In this document: positions 9,590 to 18,627 of the stretch, piece by piece
Position numbering within the stretch: position 1 is the stretch's first letter
How the letters are laid out: each line of letters starts with the position of its first letter
NCBI GenBank assembly: GCA_038124025.1
Contig: JAYPBC010000011.1
Location: 1-64,000, forward strand
Length of the DNA: 64,000 nucleotides
Direction of reading: 5' to 3'
Source of the DNA: UBA1275 sp038124025
GTDB lineage: Bacteria; Bacteroidota; Rhodothermia; Balneolales; Balneolaceae
Made by a program: the position numbers and the translations under genes
The notes under the pieces: generated by a model
What the model saw: only the letters and a program-made list of their open reading frames with translations
What the model was told of the DNA's origin: nothing
Databases searched by the model: none

Positions 9590-10843
9590 ATGGCTTCCAT
9601 TCAAAAAGATTTAGATTGGGCGAGCGTCTTGCTATGGATTGGATTAAGTATCATAGGACTCATTGCCATTTACAGTGCGACTCAAGGTCCTATATCTGAA
9701 TTTCTTCCTTCATTCATTCAAAATAATTTCTGGAAGCAACTTTTATTTGTTGGCCTTTCAGTGGGCTTACTCTTTTCGATTCAATTCATTAACCCATCTA
9801 TCTTTAAGAATTTTTCTTACTTAGCCTATGCCGCTTCCCTTTTATTAATGATATATACCTTATTTTTTGGTCAAGAGATTAATGGGGCTAGAAGTTGGTT
9901 GCGATTTGGTGGATTTGGATTGCAGTCGAGTGAGTTTATGAAAATTACCACCATACTAGCAGCAGCAAACTACCTGACCTCAAGAAGGAATATTGCTACT
10001 GAGCAGATTCGATATGCCTTAGTTAGTTTCTTATTAATTTTTATACCTACACTCTTGGTAATAGCTCAAAATGATTTTGGTACTGCAATAATATTTATAG
10101 CCCTAATTCCCGTAATCTTATTTTGGTCAGGCTTACCCTATGGGGTAGCATTGCTTATGATAAGCCCTGCAATCATTCTTTACTTGAGTGTATTTAATTG
10201 GGTATATGGTCTTATTGCTATGGGAGTTATTACTGCTGGAGTTCTTTTTTTACAGCGATCTAAATGGCTTACCATCCTTTCTGTAATTATGGGTTCTACA
10301 ACGGTGGTTGTGGTACAATTAGCTCTCACAAAAATACTTCAACCACATCAAGTTGCACGAGTAATTGCTTTTACTAATCCCTCATATGACCCAACAGGAG
10401 CCGGATGGAATATCATACAGGCAAAGATAGCTATTGGTTCGGGTGGTTGGTCTGGTAAAGGGTTTCTTGAAGGGACCCAAACTCAATTACGCTTTTTACC
10501 GGAACAGTGGACCGACTTTATTTTTTGTGTGGTTGGAGAAGAATTTGGTTTCTTGGGAGCTTCATTACTCATCATAGTTTTCATGCTTTTCATACTTCGC
10601 TTGTTACAGATATCAATTAACCATAAAAACCCCTTTGCTCAATTGGTAACACTAAGTGTGGCCGCAGTATATTTCGTGCACTTTTTCATTAATATTGGAA
10701 GTGCTACAGCACTATTACCCATCATAGGTATACCTTTGCCGTTTATTAGTTATGGTGGATCTGCATTTATCGCTAATACTCTTATGCTCGCGATTTGTCT
10801 AAATATGGATTTATATAAAAGAGAATTTAGTATTTACAGCTAA
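9590..10843 (+). CDS. rodA: Peptidoglycan glycosyltransferase RodA (SEDS family)
   Basis: Polytopic SEDS polymerase that builds glycan strands from lipid II in partnership with PBP2. Several membrane helices are evident, along with the INGARSWLRFGGF segment (about 97-109), the extracellular SEDS loop containing GWNIIQAKIAIGSGG and LEGTQTQLRFLPEQWTDFIF with its conserved acidic residue, and the C-terminal GIPLPFISYGGSAF. Length 417 residues. It is the last gene of the mre operon; a weak inverted repeat downstream (about 10859-10884) lacks a T-tract, so I do not call a terminator. Confidence 0.96.
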   Translation: MASIQKDLDWASVLLWIGLSIIGLIAIYSATQGPISEFLPSFIQNNFWKQLLFVGLSVGLLFSIQFINPSIFKNFSYLAYAASLLLMIYTLFFGQEINGARSWLRFGGFGLQSSEFMKITTILAAANYLTSRRNIATEQIRYALVSFLLIFIPTLLVIAQNDFGTAIIFIALIPVILFWSGLPYGVALLMISPAIILYLSVFNWVYGLIAMGVITAGVLFLQRSKWLTILSVIMGSTTVVVVQLALTKILQPHQVARVIAFTNPSYDPTGAGWNIIQAKIAIGSGGWSGKGFLEGTQTQLRFLPEQWTDFIFCVVGEEFGFLGASLLIIVFMLFILRLLQISINHKNPFAQLVTLSVAAVYFVHFFINIGSATALLPIIGIPLPFISYGGSAFIANTLMLAICLNMDLYKREFSIYS

Positions 10844-10906
10844 TGAGTGAGTTTGGGCTGGATAAGAGACCTATCAACCAGTGCAAATTATTCATACGTG
10901 TTGTAA

Positions 10907-11524
10907 TCATAGCTTGGGGGAGCGAGCCTTCGTAGTTCCTAAACTAAAACTAGTTCGATGGTATGAACTGTACCCAAATTTCTTGAGGGCCTGTTTATGA
11001 GTTTTAGTTGGATACCCAACATTATTATTCCAACCATATTCCGGGTACTCTTGGTGTAAGCTCCGCATAAGCTCATCTCTGTACACCTTGGCAATTATTG
11101 AAGCAGCACCAATAGAAGCGCTTTTACTATCACCTTTGATAATGCACTGATGTGGAAGTAGTGTTGGGACATAACGGTTACCGTCTATCAATAAATAATC
11201 TGGATTGGCATCTTTAGATTCTGCACAGTTATTCATGGTTTCTAAACTAGCCCAAAGTATGTTAAGTCGATTTATCATTGCTAGATCGCCCTCATGTACC
11301 ACCCAATAAAGGGCCTTTTTTTTAATTTCATCACATAGGCGTCTACGTTCTAAAATGGATAACATTTTACTATCCATAATTCCCTCTATGGGTGTATTTG
11401 GATCTAAAATAACCCCTGCTGCAACTACTGGCCCAGCCAAGCAACCTCTACCCACTTCATCTAGGCCCATAATTCTATTGAAGCCTTCTTCCCATAGCCT
11501 TCGTTCAATTTCAAGTTTACTCAT
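10907..11524 (-). CDS. rnhB: Ribonuclease HII
   Basis: Cuts RNA in RNA-DNA hybrids, including single misincorporated ribonucleotides. The 205-residue protein has the MGLDEVGRGCLAGPVVAA motif with catalytic Asp22 and Glu23, LLIDGN with Asp114, and KGDSKSASIGAASIIAKV with Asp132, which match the four-carboxylate set of E. coli RNase HII. It is a single-gene unit, convergent with rodA and divergent from the VWA gene 89 bases away. Confidence 0.96.
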   Translation of the reverse strand: MSKLEIERRLWEEGFNRIMGLDEVGRGCLAGPVVAAGVILDPNTPIEGIMDSKMLSILERRRLCDEIKKKALYWVVHEGDLAMINRLNILWASLETMNNCAESKDANPDYLLIDGNRYVPTLLPHQCIIKGDSKSASIGAASIIAKVYRDELMRSLHQEYPEYGWNNNVGYPTKTHKQALKKFGYSSYHRTSFSLGTTKARSPKL

Positions 11525-11613
11525 TAGACCATGAAATAAGATACATGTGAAAAAATATCAGCCTAACCGAATTTATTAGGAACGAGTTAGAAATCATAAA
11601 TGGTTGTCAATAT

Positions 11614-12723
11614 ATGAATTATAAATATACCCATTGGAAACAAGTAAAACCTATTTCGGGTAAGAACCCATTTGATACCTTATTGGATCTGTTTCAGCAG
11701 CTACTTACCATAGCCAGTGGTGACGTATCCCAATCACTAAAGTGGTTAACAAATTTAGATAAAGAGTATGAAATAACTGATAGCTTTGAGGAAGAATATA
11801 GTATAGCCGATTTCATTCAAGATTTAATCGATAAGGGATACATAAATCAGGATGATGATACAAACACCATGATCATTACTCCTAAGACCGAAAAAAGTCT
11901 TCGTGATCGTTCATTAAATGAAATATTTAGCAGTTTACGAAAAGGTGGACCCGGTGATCATAAAACAAATTTTAATGGCGCCGGAGTAGAGCGTCAGTCA
12001 GAAACCCGTCCATGGAATGGTCATGAAGAGCTTGTTAATCTTGATAACACAGGCACCATGATCAATATGCTAAAACACAGTAGTATAGATGCGCTAAATT
12101 TATCAGAGGACGATCTTCAGGTATATGAAACAGATTATCATACACAAGTTTCAACCGTACTTTTAATCGATCTCAGCCATTCAATGATATTATATGGTGA
12201 AGATCGAATTACTCCTGCAAAAAAAGTTGCGATGGCTCTCTCAGAGTTAATTATGCGAAGTTACTCTAAGGATACATTAGACATTGTGGCTTTTGGAAAT
12301 GAGGCATGGCATATATCAGTAAAGGATTTACCCTATTTAAAAGTAGGACCCTACCATACAAATACAAAGCAGGGTTTGGAAGTAGCCCGTCATATACTAC
12401 AGCGCAAGAAATTTGCTAACAAGCAAATATTCATGATTACAGACGGAAAACCTTCATGCATGTTTGAAGGTGGCAAACTTTATAAAAACAGCTTCGGATT
12501 AGACCGGAAAATTGTAAATAAAGTATTGGATGAGGCGGTAAAATGTAGAAGGGAGAAAATTACTATTACTACCTTTATGATTGCATCGGATCCTTATCTA
12601 CAACATTTTGTCCGTGAAATGACCGAAGCAAACAAAGGTAAGGCTTATTTCTCCAGCTTGGATAATTTAGGTGGTTTTATTTTTGAGGACTATATCAAAA
12701 ACAGAAAACGCCGAGTGCAATAA
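11614..12723 (+). CDS. VWA-domain protein (magnesium-chelatase ChlD/CoxE-like)
   Basis: A 369-residue soluble protein with an N-terminal helical region (about 15-110) and a C-terminal von Willebrand factor A domain (about 175-365). The MIDAS motif DLSHS is intact (Asp186, Ser188, Ser190), and the FMITDGKPS strand with its conserved Asp is present. In related genomes such proteins accompany a MoxR or ChlI-type AAA+ ATPase in metal-insertion or complex-assembly machines. No ATPase gene adjoins it here; the nearest MoxR is at 53.6 kb, and a functional link is unproven. The stop codon lies inside the loop of a downstream hairpin. Specific role unknown. Confidence 0.75.
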   Translation: MNYKYTHWKQVKPISGKNPFDTLLDLFQQLLTIASGDVSQSLKWLTNLDKEYEITDSFEEEYSIADFIQDLIDKGYINQDDDTNTMIITPKTEKSLRDRSLNEIFSSLRKGGPGDHKTNFNGAGVERQSETRPWNGHEELVNLDNTGTMINMLKHSSIDALNLSEDDLQVYETDYHTQVSTVLLIDLSHSMILYGEDRITPAKKVAMALSELIMRSYSKDTLDIVAFGNEAWHISVKDLPYLKVGPYHTNTKQGLEVARHILQRKKFANKQIFMITDGKPSCMFEGGKLYKNSFGLDRKIVNKVLDEAVKCRREKITITTFMIASDPYLQHFVREMTEANKGKAYFSSLDNLGGFIFEDYIKNRKRRVQ

Positions 12724-12742
12724 TTTTCCACTCAGCGTTTTT
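12705..12742. terminator. Bidirectional terminator between VWA gene and skp operon
   Basis: Arms AAAACGC-C-GAGTG (12705-12717) and CACTC-A-GCGTTTT (12729-12741) pair perfectly except for one C/A mismatch, around an 11-base loop. A T-run follows on the plus strand, and on the minus strand TTTTCTGTTTTT follows. The VWA stop codon (12721-12723) lies in the loop, so the hairpin is partly inside the coding region. It can serve both convergent genes, though it is about 100 bases beyond the last skp stop. Confidence 0.65.
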
Positions 12743-12841
12743 ATAAATTCAGACTTAAAAATAGAATCTTACCTGTTCACTAATAAAACTGCAAGCAGAT
12801 CTTTTCAGGTATTTGTTTTGTACGTATCTAAATGTTTAGAG

Positions 12842-13393
12842 TTAGTTAAACATACCGAGTTCTTCCATAACGGGCTGAGTGATATCAAACTTGCTTCTGA
12901 AATCCTCAGAAGCATACAAGATGATCATATCACCTGAACTTGTGGTTGTATTCAAAACGTAAGATAACCCTTGATTTCGCGCAACCGTTTCAATTGCAGC
13001 GCCGATTTGCTCGAGTAACGGCCCTACTAGTTCGTCTCTACGCTGTGCAAGTTCTTGTTCAGCTACCCCTTGAGCTTGTAAGAGCTCTTGTTGCAATTGA
13101 CCTAAGCGCGCTTCTTCTTGTTGCTGTGCCTCAGGAGAAATCACACCCACTTTCTGTTGGTATTCTGCAACTTGTGTTTGGAAATCTTGTTCTAAGGTTG
13201 ACAATTCTTGTTGCTTACGAGCGGTGAAATTTTGCAGTCTTTGTTGGACTGCACGCATTTCAGGCATGTTAGCTAAAATTGATTGCGGATTCACGTATCC
13301 GATTTTCAATTCTGAATTGTTTGTCTGCGCCTGAGCTTGGTAATTGATGACCATACTCAGGAATAAAATAACTGCAATACGTAACGTTCGCAT
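12842..13393 (-). CDS. Periplasmic chaperone, Skp/OmpH family (third copy)
   Basis: Skp-type chaperone that holds unfolded outer-membrane proteins in the periplasm. The 183-residue protein has a signal peptide (about 1-22, ending near AQA), the family start KIGYVNPQSILANMPE, a long charged coiled-coil of Gln/Glu-rich helices (about 50-125) forming the tentacles, and the C-terminal GLSYVLNTTTSSGDMIILYASEDF strand region (cited as LSYVLNT and DMIILYASEDF). It is the last of three tandem paralogues downstream of bamA. Confidence 0.9.
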   Translation of the reverse strand: MRTLRIAVILFLSMVINYQAQAQTNNSELKIGYVNPQSILANMPEMRAVQQRLQNFTARKQQELSTLEQDFQTQVAEYQQKVGVISPEAQQQEEARLGQLQQELLQAQGVAEQELAQRRDELVGPLLEQIGAAIETVARNQGLSYVLNTTTSSGDMIILYASEDFRSKFDITQPVMEELGMFN

Positions 13394-13417
13394 GTGGATA
13401 GATTAATTTAATTGATA

Positions 13418-13957
13418 TTAATTTTCAGTATCGTTTCCAGAAGTAATCATACGAGAGAGCACTTCTTGGGTAATATTAAGTTCTTCAGAGCTAAAAAATA
13501 CTATAGCATCACCGTAGGAGGTAGCTTCATTAAGTATTAAATCAAGACCTTTCTCCTCAGCCACTTCAGCCATTATTTGATCCATTTTTTCTATAATAGG
13601 TTGAAGCATCAGCGCTCTTTTTTGAGTAATCTCATTAAGATAGTTTTCTCTTTCTTCTTGAAGTTGTTGGTCACGCGCCAAGAGATCTTCTTCCCTTGTT
13701 ACCCGTGCTTCTTCATTAAGCATACTCCTTGCTTCTTCATATGCAGTAAAATCTTGCTGAAGTTGGTTGGCCTTAGCCATTAGTTCGGCATCTCTATCTT
13801 GAACAAGTTGTTCAATTTGTTGGTCGACAAAGGCAACTTCATCCAACTGGGCTAACACCACAGATGGATTCATGTAGCCAATTTTCACTTGAGCTTGAAG
13901 GCCGGTCGTAAATAGGAATATCCAAAAGAAAGCGGATAGTAAATAGGTTTGTTTCAT
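13418..13957 (-). CDS. Periplasmic chaperone, Skp/OmpH family (second copy)
   Basis: A 179-residue Skp/OmpH homologue. The signal peptide spans about 1-22 (ending LQA), followed by KIGYMNPSVVLAQLDE, an acidic coiled-coil region (about 45-125) and a C-terminal GLDLILNEATSYGDAIVFFSSEEL region (cited as LDLILNEA and AIVFFSSEEL). It lies 24 bases upstream of the third copy in the same operon. Identity between the copies appears low outside the KIGYxNP start and the C-terminal strand, so they look like old duplications rather than recent repeats. Confidence 0.9.
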   Translation of the reverse strand: MKQTYLLSAFFWIFLFTTGLQAQVKIGYMNPSVVLAQLDEVAFVDQQIEQLVQDRDAELMAKANQLQQDFTAYEEARSMLNEEARVTREEDLLARDQQLQEERENYLNEITQKRALMLQPIIEKMDQIMAEVAEEKGLDLILNEATSYGDAIVFFSSEELNITQEVLSRMITSGNDTEN

Positions 13958-14023
13958 AGTCGTTTTAAATGTGAATAAAAAAATACCGTAATTTTTGCTT
14001 AATTACCTACTCTTATTTCTGCA

Positions 14024-14590
14024 TCAATTATCCAAATCAATTCCTAATTCGAACAGGATATCAGAGGTAATATCAAATTCGGCTCTTGCGTAAATCATAT
14101 AAATGTCACCACTTCGATCAAAGATATAATCATATCCTTTTTCTAGTGCGACCGTTCTAGCTGCACTAAAGACTTTTCGTTGTATGGGTTCTAAAAGATC
14201 GCTTTGTTGCTGAAAATATTCGCCTGTTGGACCAAATTTTTGTTGGAGAAAAGCCTGGTGTTGTTTTTTCTTTTGTTCGATTTCCGCTAGTTTCTGACTG
14301 CGAATTTCTTCTGTGTATAATATTTCTTTCGCTTGATAGTCTTCTTCTAAAGTGGTCACTTCCTCTAACATCTCTTGTGCTTCTTGTTGCCAACCACTGC
14401 TCAATAGTTGTAAGCGTTGTTCAATACCAGCGTACTCAGGTAGTTGCGCAACCACTAGATCAGACTCAAAATAACCAATCTTTTGATCTTGAGCATTTAT
14501 TTCGCCACTTAGGACTAATACTAGTGCGCAATTAAGTAGAAGAAAAGTTGAAGCGAATTTCAAGGTCATATAATAGCTGTGTTTACTCAT
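14024..14590 (-). CDS. Periplasmic chaperone, Skp/OmpH family (first copy)
   Basis: A 188-residue Skp/OmpH homologue directly after bamA (8-base gap), the position of skp in many Gram-negatives, so this is the likeliest orthologue. The signal peptide spans about 1-33 (ending INA), followed by KIGYFESDLVVAQLPEY, a coiled-coil of Gln/Glu/Lys (about 65-125) and the C-terminal GYDYIFDRSGDIYMIYARAEF segment (cited as YDYIFDRSG and YMIYARAEF). It is expected to deliver barrel precursors to BamA. Confidence 0.9.
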   Translation of the reverse strand: MSKHSYYMTLKFASTFLLLNCALVLVLSGEINAQDQKIGYFESDLVVAQLPEYAGIEQRLQLLSSGWQQEAQEMLEEVTTLEEDYQAKEILYTEEIRSQKLAEIEQKKKQHQAFLQQKFGPTGEYFQQQSDLLEPIQRKVFSAARTVALEKGYDYIFDRSGDIYMIYARAEFDITSDILFELGIDLDN

Positions 14591-14598
14591 ATAGAGGG

Positions 14599-17049
14599 CT
14601 AAAATGGTGCACCAATATTAAACAAAAATTCCCATTCTCCTGCAAGCGTATTCGTTCCTTCTATTCCGTCTAATCGGTAGCCATAACTCAGATCGACTAG
14701 TCCTAGCACTGGTAAATACAATCGTGTTCCAATACCAATCGCACGCTTTACATTAAATGGATCAAAAGTGGCAAAATCATTGAATGCATTTGCCGCATCA
14801 TAAAATCCATAGGGTATAAGCTGCAATTGTTCATTGCTAACGGCTGGATATCTTAATTCAAGTGAGTATTTGTTGTAGACCCGTCCGCCCACTTGACGTC
14901 CATCAATAATCGGAGCAATACTCCCATCATTACCACCAGGATATCCCCGTAAATCGATGTTATCATACAAGAAACTTTGCCGCTGCTGGAGTTGCGTACC
15001 ACCAACTAGAAACCGCTGGAAATTCGACCGCCTATCATTTGTGAAGAAGCCAATAAAGCCAAAATTAACCTGACTAGTCAGTACCAACTTTTCGACGATG
15101 GGAATGTGGTATTGATAGTCAGTTTTGATCTTGTAATATTCGGAAAGGCCTGGCAACGGTGGGGCTACTTCGAAGGATAGACCCAATTTCGAACCAGTAT
15201 TCGGGGAGATAAAGTTGTCAAGAGAATTACGCTCAAAAGTCTGGTTAATTGAGATGATAGAAGAAGTACCAGCCGATAAAAAGGATGTAGTACCCTGTAC
15301 ATCATACAGTTGGTACCCTAGAGCCGTTCTGCTCGAAAAGTAATCATCCGGCCAGCGCAATCGTTTTCCAAGTGATACAGAGGATGAAAAGAGGCGGTTT
15401 TTTTCAGAGAAGCCCCGATACTGGATAAAATTGTATGAAAGGTTGACCCCGAGTGAGGTAGGCTTTCCATTTAACCAAGGCTCGACAAATCCAAAACTAT
15501 AGCTTTGAAAGCCCGTTCCGGTTACTTGAACCCCTAATGAGAGATTTTGTCCATCACCTGATGGAAATGGTGTAAAATCGCCTGCTAAAGCTCTCTGTAA
15601 GGAAAAGTTGTTAAAGTTTAGCCGAGCAGAGATTAGTGCTCCGATGGCGCGTCCCCCATATCCACCAGAGAACTCAAAGTTTGAGGTACTCGCAGATTCA
15701 TCAACCTGGAAAGAAACATCAACTTCTTTATTTTGAGGTATGGGTTGCACATCTGGGGTGATATTTTGTGGATCAAAAAATCCAAGGGTACTAAGTTCAC
15801 GTACCGACCGGACAATAGCTTCACGACTGTATGTGGCACCGGGGATTGTGCGTAAGGTTCTTCGAACAACGTCGTCATGAGTTTGTGTATTCCCACTAAA
15901 TGATACCCTACGGATAGTGGCAATTTCATCCTCATAAATGTCAAAGTGTATATCTAATGAATCTTCTCCGATCTTTGAAATCGTTGGGATGGCCTGAAAG
16001 AATAGGTATCCAATATTTTGATATAAACTATTTATATCTGTGGAGGTTTTGTTGAAGTTCAAGTTTTCATCGTAGAGCGTTTGGTTAAATACGTCTCCTT
16101 TTTCAAAACCTAATGATTGGGTTAATTGGGCGTCGGTGTATACGGTATTTCCATCCCAGTTTATATCACGAACTTTGTATTGTGGGCCTTCATAAAGGGT
16201 AAAGGCCAGTCGTAAACCTTGTTCGCCATCGCCAAAATCATCTACCCACAAACTATCTGAAACAATTCTTGCATCTACATGACCTTCTTGCTGGAAGTGA
16301 GTCATCAGATTAGTCACCCCCTCATCAAATTCTTCCTGTTTATAGAGTTTTTTGGATAAAAATTTCCACCAAGCGTCTTCCTTTATTGGCTTTATTACCT
16401 TTAATAATTCTTTCTCGGTGAAACGATCTAGACCGGTAAACTGAATGTCCTCAATTTCTAATTTCCCCCCCTTATTTACATCGAAATACAAAATAGATCT
16501 ATTTTCAATTTCTTCCGAAGCCTCTACCCGTGAAAAAACCTCGGTTCCCCACAAACCTTTTTCTTTAAAAAATCGAATAATGGTTCGCTTAGCTTGTTCT
16601 AGATTGGCATCTGTAATTGCTGCGCCTTGAACCAAGCTTATTAGATCCTCTAAGTCGCGGGCCTCTGATTTTTTCACCCCTTCAATCTTATATTCTAGCA
16701 TTCGAGGCTGTTCGATTACTTGTATAAAAATTTCCAAGCTGGTTAGAGTCTGGTTTTCAATAAACACTTTGACATCCGAAAATAAACCTACTCGAAATAA
16801 CCGGTTAATGGCTTCAGGTATATCGTCTCCTGGATGAGTAATCACCTTTCCTTCAACCAATCCGCTGGTATTGATGATGAATTGCGTTCGAGTGTTCTGA
16901 TTACCCTGAACTCGAACCTGTGATATTCGATATTCCTCGGGGGTCTCTAATGTAGGGTCGGTTATTTCTATTTGTTGTGCTTTGACTAAATCGGTACTGC
17001 TAAATAGCACCAGTGAAACGAGCACGAATACATATCTTGTAGTATGCAT
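14599..17049 (-). CDS. bamA: Outer-membrane protein assembly factor BamA
   Basis: Omp85 protein that inserts beta-barrels into the outer membrane. The signal peptide is at 1-24, followed by five POTRA domains (about 38-430; VRVQGNQNTRTQF marks the first) and a 16-strand barrel (about 450-816) with FLVGGTQLQQRQ and the barrel-end motif GIGTRLYLPVLGLVDLSYGY (20 residues), terminating in Phe. The longest frame opens with a TTG at 17088; I prefer the ATG at 17049 because it starts directly at the signal peptide MHTTRYVFVLVSLVLF. It lies between uppS and three skp genes, in one operon. Confidence 0.95.
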   Translation of the reverse strand: MHTTRYVFVLVSLVLFSSTDLVKAQQIEITDPTLETPEEYRISQVRVQGNQNTRTQFIINTSGLVEGKVITHPGDDIPEAINRLFRVGLFSDVKVFIENQTLTSLEIFIQVIEQPRMLEYKIEGVKKSEARDLEDLISLVQGAAITDANLEQAKRTIIRFFKEKGLWGTEVFSRVEASEEIENRSILYFDVNKGGKLEIEDIQFTGLDRFTEKELLKVIKPIKEDAWWKFLSKKLYKQEEFDEGVTNLMTHFQQEGHVDARIVSDSLWVDDFGDGEQGLRLAFTLYEGPQYKVRDINWDGNTVYTDAQLTQSLGFEKGDVFNQTLYDENLNFNKTSTDINSLYQNIGYLFFQAIPTISKIGEDSLDIHFDIYEDEIATIRRVSFSGNTQTHDDVVRRTLRTIPGATYSREAIVRSVRELSTLGFFDPQNITPDVQPIPQNKEVDVSFQVDESASTSNFEFSGGYGGRAIGALISARLNFNNFSLQRALAGDFTPFPSGDGQNLSLGVQVTGTGFQSYSFGFVEPWLNGKPTSLGVNLSYNFIQYRGFSEKNRLFSSSVSLGKRLRWPDDYFSSRTALGYQLYDVQGTTSFLSAGTSSIISINQTFERNSLDNFISPNTGSKLGLSFEVAPPLPGLSEYYKIKTDYQYHIPIVEKLVLTSQVNFGFIGFFTNDRRSNFQRFLVGGTQLQQRQSFLYDNIDLRGYPGGNDGSIAPIIDGRQVGGRVYNKYSLELRYPAVSNEQLQLIPYGFYDAANAFNDFATFDPFNVKRAIGIGTRLYLPVLGLVDLSYGYRLDGIEGTNTLAGEWEFLFNIGAPF

Positions 17050-17130
17050 AGAAAGAATGCTTGGGGTCTTTGAAATCTTGATAAACAACTTATATTACTT
17101 AAAACTGATATTTTTTTATTTGGTAACGAA

Positions 17131-17934
17131 CTAATTATTTATTTCGTCTTTATTTTTTTTGCGCACTTTCCCAAATCTTCGATCTCTTTTTTGGAATGAA
17201 TGTATCGCCTCGTACAATTCATTTCGTCTAAAATCTGGCCAATATAATTCCGTTATATACAACTCTGAATAAGCCAATTGCCATAATAAAAAGTTACTGA
17301 TTCGATATTCACCGCTTGTTCTGATAATTAAATCAGGATCAGGTATACTAGCAGTCGAAAGATGATCCCCAATCATTTGATCGTTAATTAAATTGGGAGC
17401 CAATCTACCTTGTTCTACATGATGAGCAATTTTCTTTACCGCCTCAGTAATATCCCATCGCCCCGAATAACTAAGGGCGAGACAAAGCTCTAATCCAGTA
17501 TTATCCTGAGTTAAAGATATGGCTTCATCCAACTCTTTAATACAATCATCAGGGAATCGATCCATCTGACCGATGGTAACCAAACGTATGTTGTTTCGGT
17601 GTAAGTTGTCAGCTTCTTTTCTAAGTGAAGAAACCAATAATCGCATTAATCCACGAACCTCAGCACTAGGTCTACCCCAGTTTTCAGTTGAAAAAGCATA
17701 TAACGTCAGATACTTTACTCCAAGCTGAGCACAGGCCTCTGTGATGTCTCGTACAGAATCGACACCTACCTTGTGCCCAAAAAGCCTAATGTTCCCTTTG
17801 CTTTGAGCCCAGCGTCCATTACCATCCATTATGATTGCAATATGTTCTGGTATGACGCCTGAATCGGTTAAATCTTTCTGCCGATTCTTGTCTTCCTGGG
17901 TCTGTTTATTTTTTGTGAGACTGAGCTCTTTCAA
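17131..17934 (-). CDS. uppS: Undecaprenyl diphosphate synthase (cis-prenyltransferase)
   Basis: Makes the C55 lipid carrier for peptidoglycan and glycan export from FPP and IPP. The 267-residue protein carries the family signature HIAIIMDGNGRWAQSKG with catalytic Asp37, then YLTLYAFSTENWGRP, and the C-terminal DLIIRTSGEYRISNFLLWQ (19 residues). The start is TTG at 17934: there is no in-frame ATG before an upstream stop, and the next Met falls inside the catalytic motif. It heads the operon with bamA and the skp genes, linking carrier supply to envelope assembly; a promoter with a palindromic spacer lies just upstream. Confidence 0.95.
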   Translation of the reverse strand: MKELSLTKNKQTQEDKNRQKDLTDSGVIPEHIAIIMDGNGRWAQSKGNIRLFGHKVGVDSVRDITEACAQLGVKYLTLYAFSTENWGRPSAEVRGLMRLLVSSLRKEADNLHRNNIRLVTIGQMDRFPDDCIKELDEAISLTQDNTGLELCLALSYSGRWDITEAVKKIAHHVEQGRLAPNLINDQMIGDHLSTASIPDPDLIIRTSGEYRISNFLLWQLAYSELYITELYWPDFRRNELYEAIHSFQKRDRRFGKVRKKNKDEINN

Positions 17935-17965
17935 AGGGACAATGATTGATTTGTTTCAATTTAGC

Positions 17966-17994
17966 AAATTAGAGCTTTATTAAAGCTTATTCAA
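17966..17994 (-). promoter_or_regulatory. Possible uppS-bamA-skp promoter with palindromic spacer
   Basis: Read on the minus strand, TTGAAT (17989-17994), a 17-base spacer and TAATTT (17966-17971) form a sigma70-like promoter, predicting a leader of about 25 bases before uppS. The spacer contains the perfect 7-bp inverted repeat AGCTTTA-T-TAAAGCT (17973-17987), a possible operator. Confidence 0.4.
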
Positions 17995-18099
17995 GAAAAA
18001 AGCACTTAAATTATACCCCTCATAAACCGCTGTTCTTTTTATTTAGACTTCTTATTTCTATCAAAAACCATTGCTGCTATTCGCAATAGACCTTCCCCT

Positions 18100-18127
18100 T
18101 TCACTAAAAGCAAGCTAATTTAGTGAA
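18100..18127 (-). terminator. Hairpin after ribH, possible terminator
   Basis: A perfect 9-bp stem, TTCACTAAA/TTTAGTGAA, with a 10-base loop starts 11 bases after the ribH stop at the end of the long nadE-ribH directon. It is AT-rich and lacks a T-tract on the minus strand, so termination is plausible but not assured. Confidence 0.35.
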
Positions 18128-18138
18128 TTAAGTTAAGC

Positions 18139-18618
18139 TTAGGCTAGGCTACGTCGAAGAGCTATCATTTCAAGTAGGGCTAATGCAGCCTCGGAACCCT
18201 TATTTCCTTTGTCCCCTACTCTATCCAAGGCTTGTTGAACATCATCAGTTGTAAGTACTCCAAAGGCAACTGGCGTTGAAAAACGCAGATTCAAGTCTAG
18301 AACGCCTCGATTTACCGCATCACAAACATATTCAAAATGGGGTGTGCCTCCACGAATTACAACCCCTAGAGCAATTATACCGTCATAATGTTCAGTTTGC
18401 AGTAACCATTGTGCCGTAAGTGGAATTTCATAGCTACCTGGACATCGTACCACGGTAATAGATTCTTGAGCTACACCGTTGGCTTCTAACGTAGATATTG
18501 CTCCCTCCAACATGGTTTCAGTGATCATAGAATTCCATCTTGATACTATTATTCCTATGGTTGCATCCTTAATTTCTGTGGATTCCGAAATTTCGCGAAT
18601 CCCTATTTTTTTACTCAT
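18139..18618 (-). CDS. ribH: 6,7-dimethyl-8-ribityllumazine synthase
   Basis: Condenses 5-amino-6-ribitylaminouracil with dihydroxybutanone phosphate in the penultimate step of riboflavin synthesis. The 159-residue protein has the substrate-loop motifs VRCPGSYEIPLTAQWL, the GVVIRGGTPHFEYVC loop with catalytic His, and FGVLTTDDVQQALDR. It starts 9 bases after the PHP gene and ends a minus-strand directon. No FMN riboswitch or other rib gene is visible here, so riboflavin genes appear scattered. Confidence 0.96.
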   Translation of the reverse strand: MSKKIGIREISESTEIKDATIGIIVSRWNSMITETMLEGAISTLEANGVAQESITVVRCPGSYEIPLTAQWLLQTEHYDGIIALGVVIRGGTPHFEYVCDAVNRGVLDLNLRFSTPVAFGVLTTDDVQQALDRVGDKGNKGSEAALALLEMIALRRSLA

Positions 18619-18627
18619 AATCGGTAC

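Noticed and set aside
12671..12937. 88-codon plus-strand frame overlapping the VWA 3' end and skp
   Set aside because: It crosses a terminator and runs antisense to the well-supported skp gene; its composition is that of a shadow frame.
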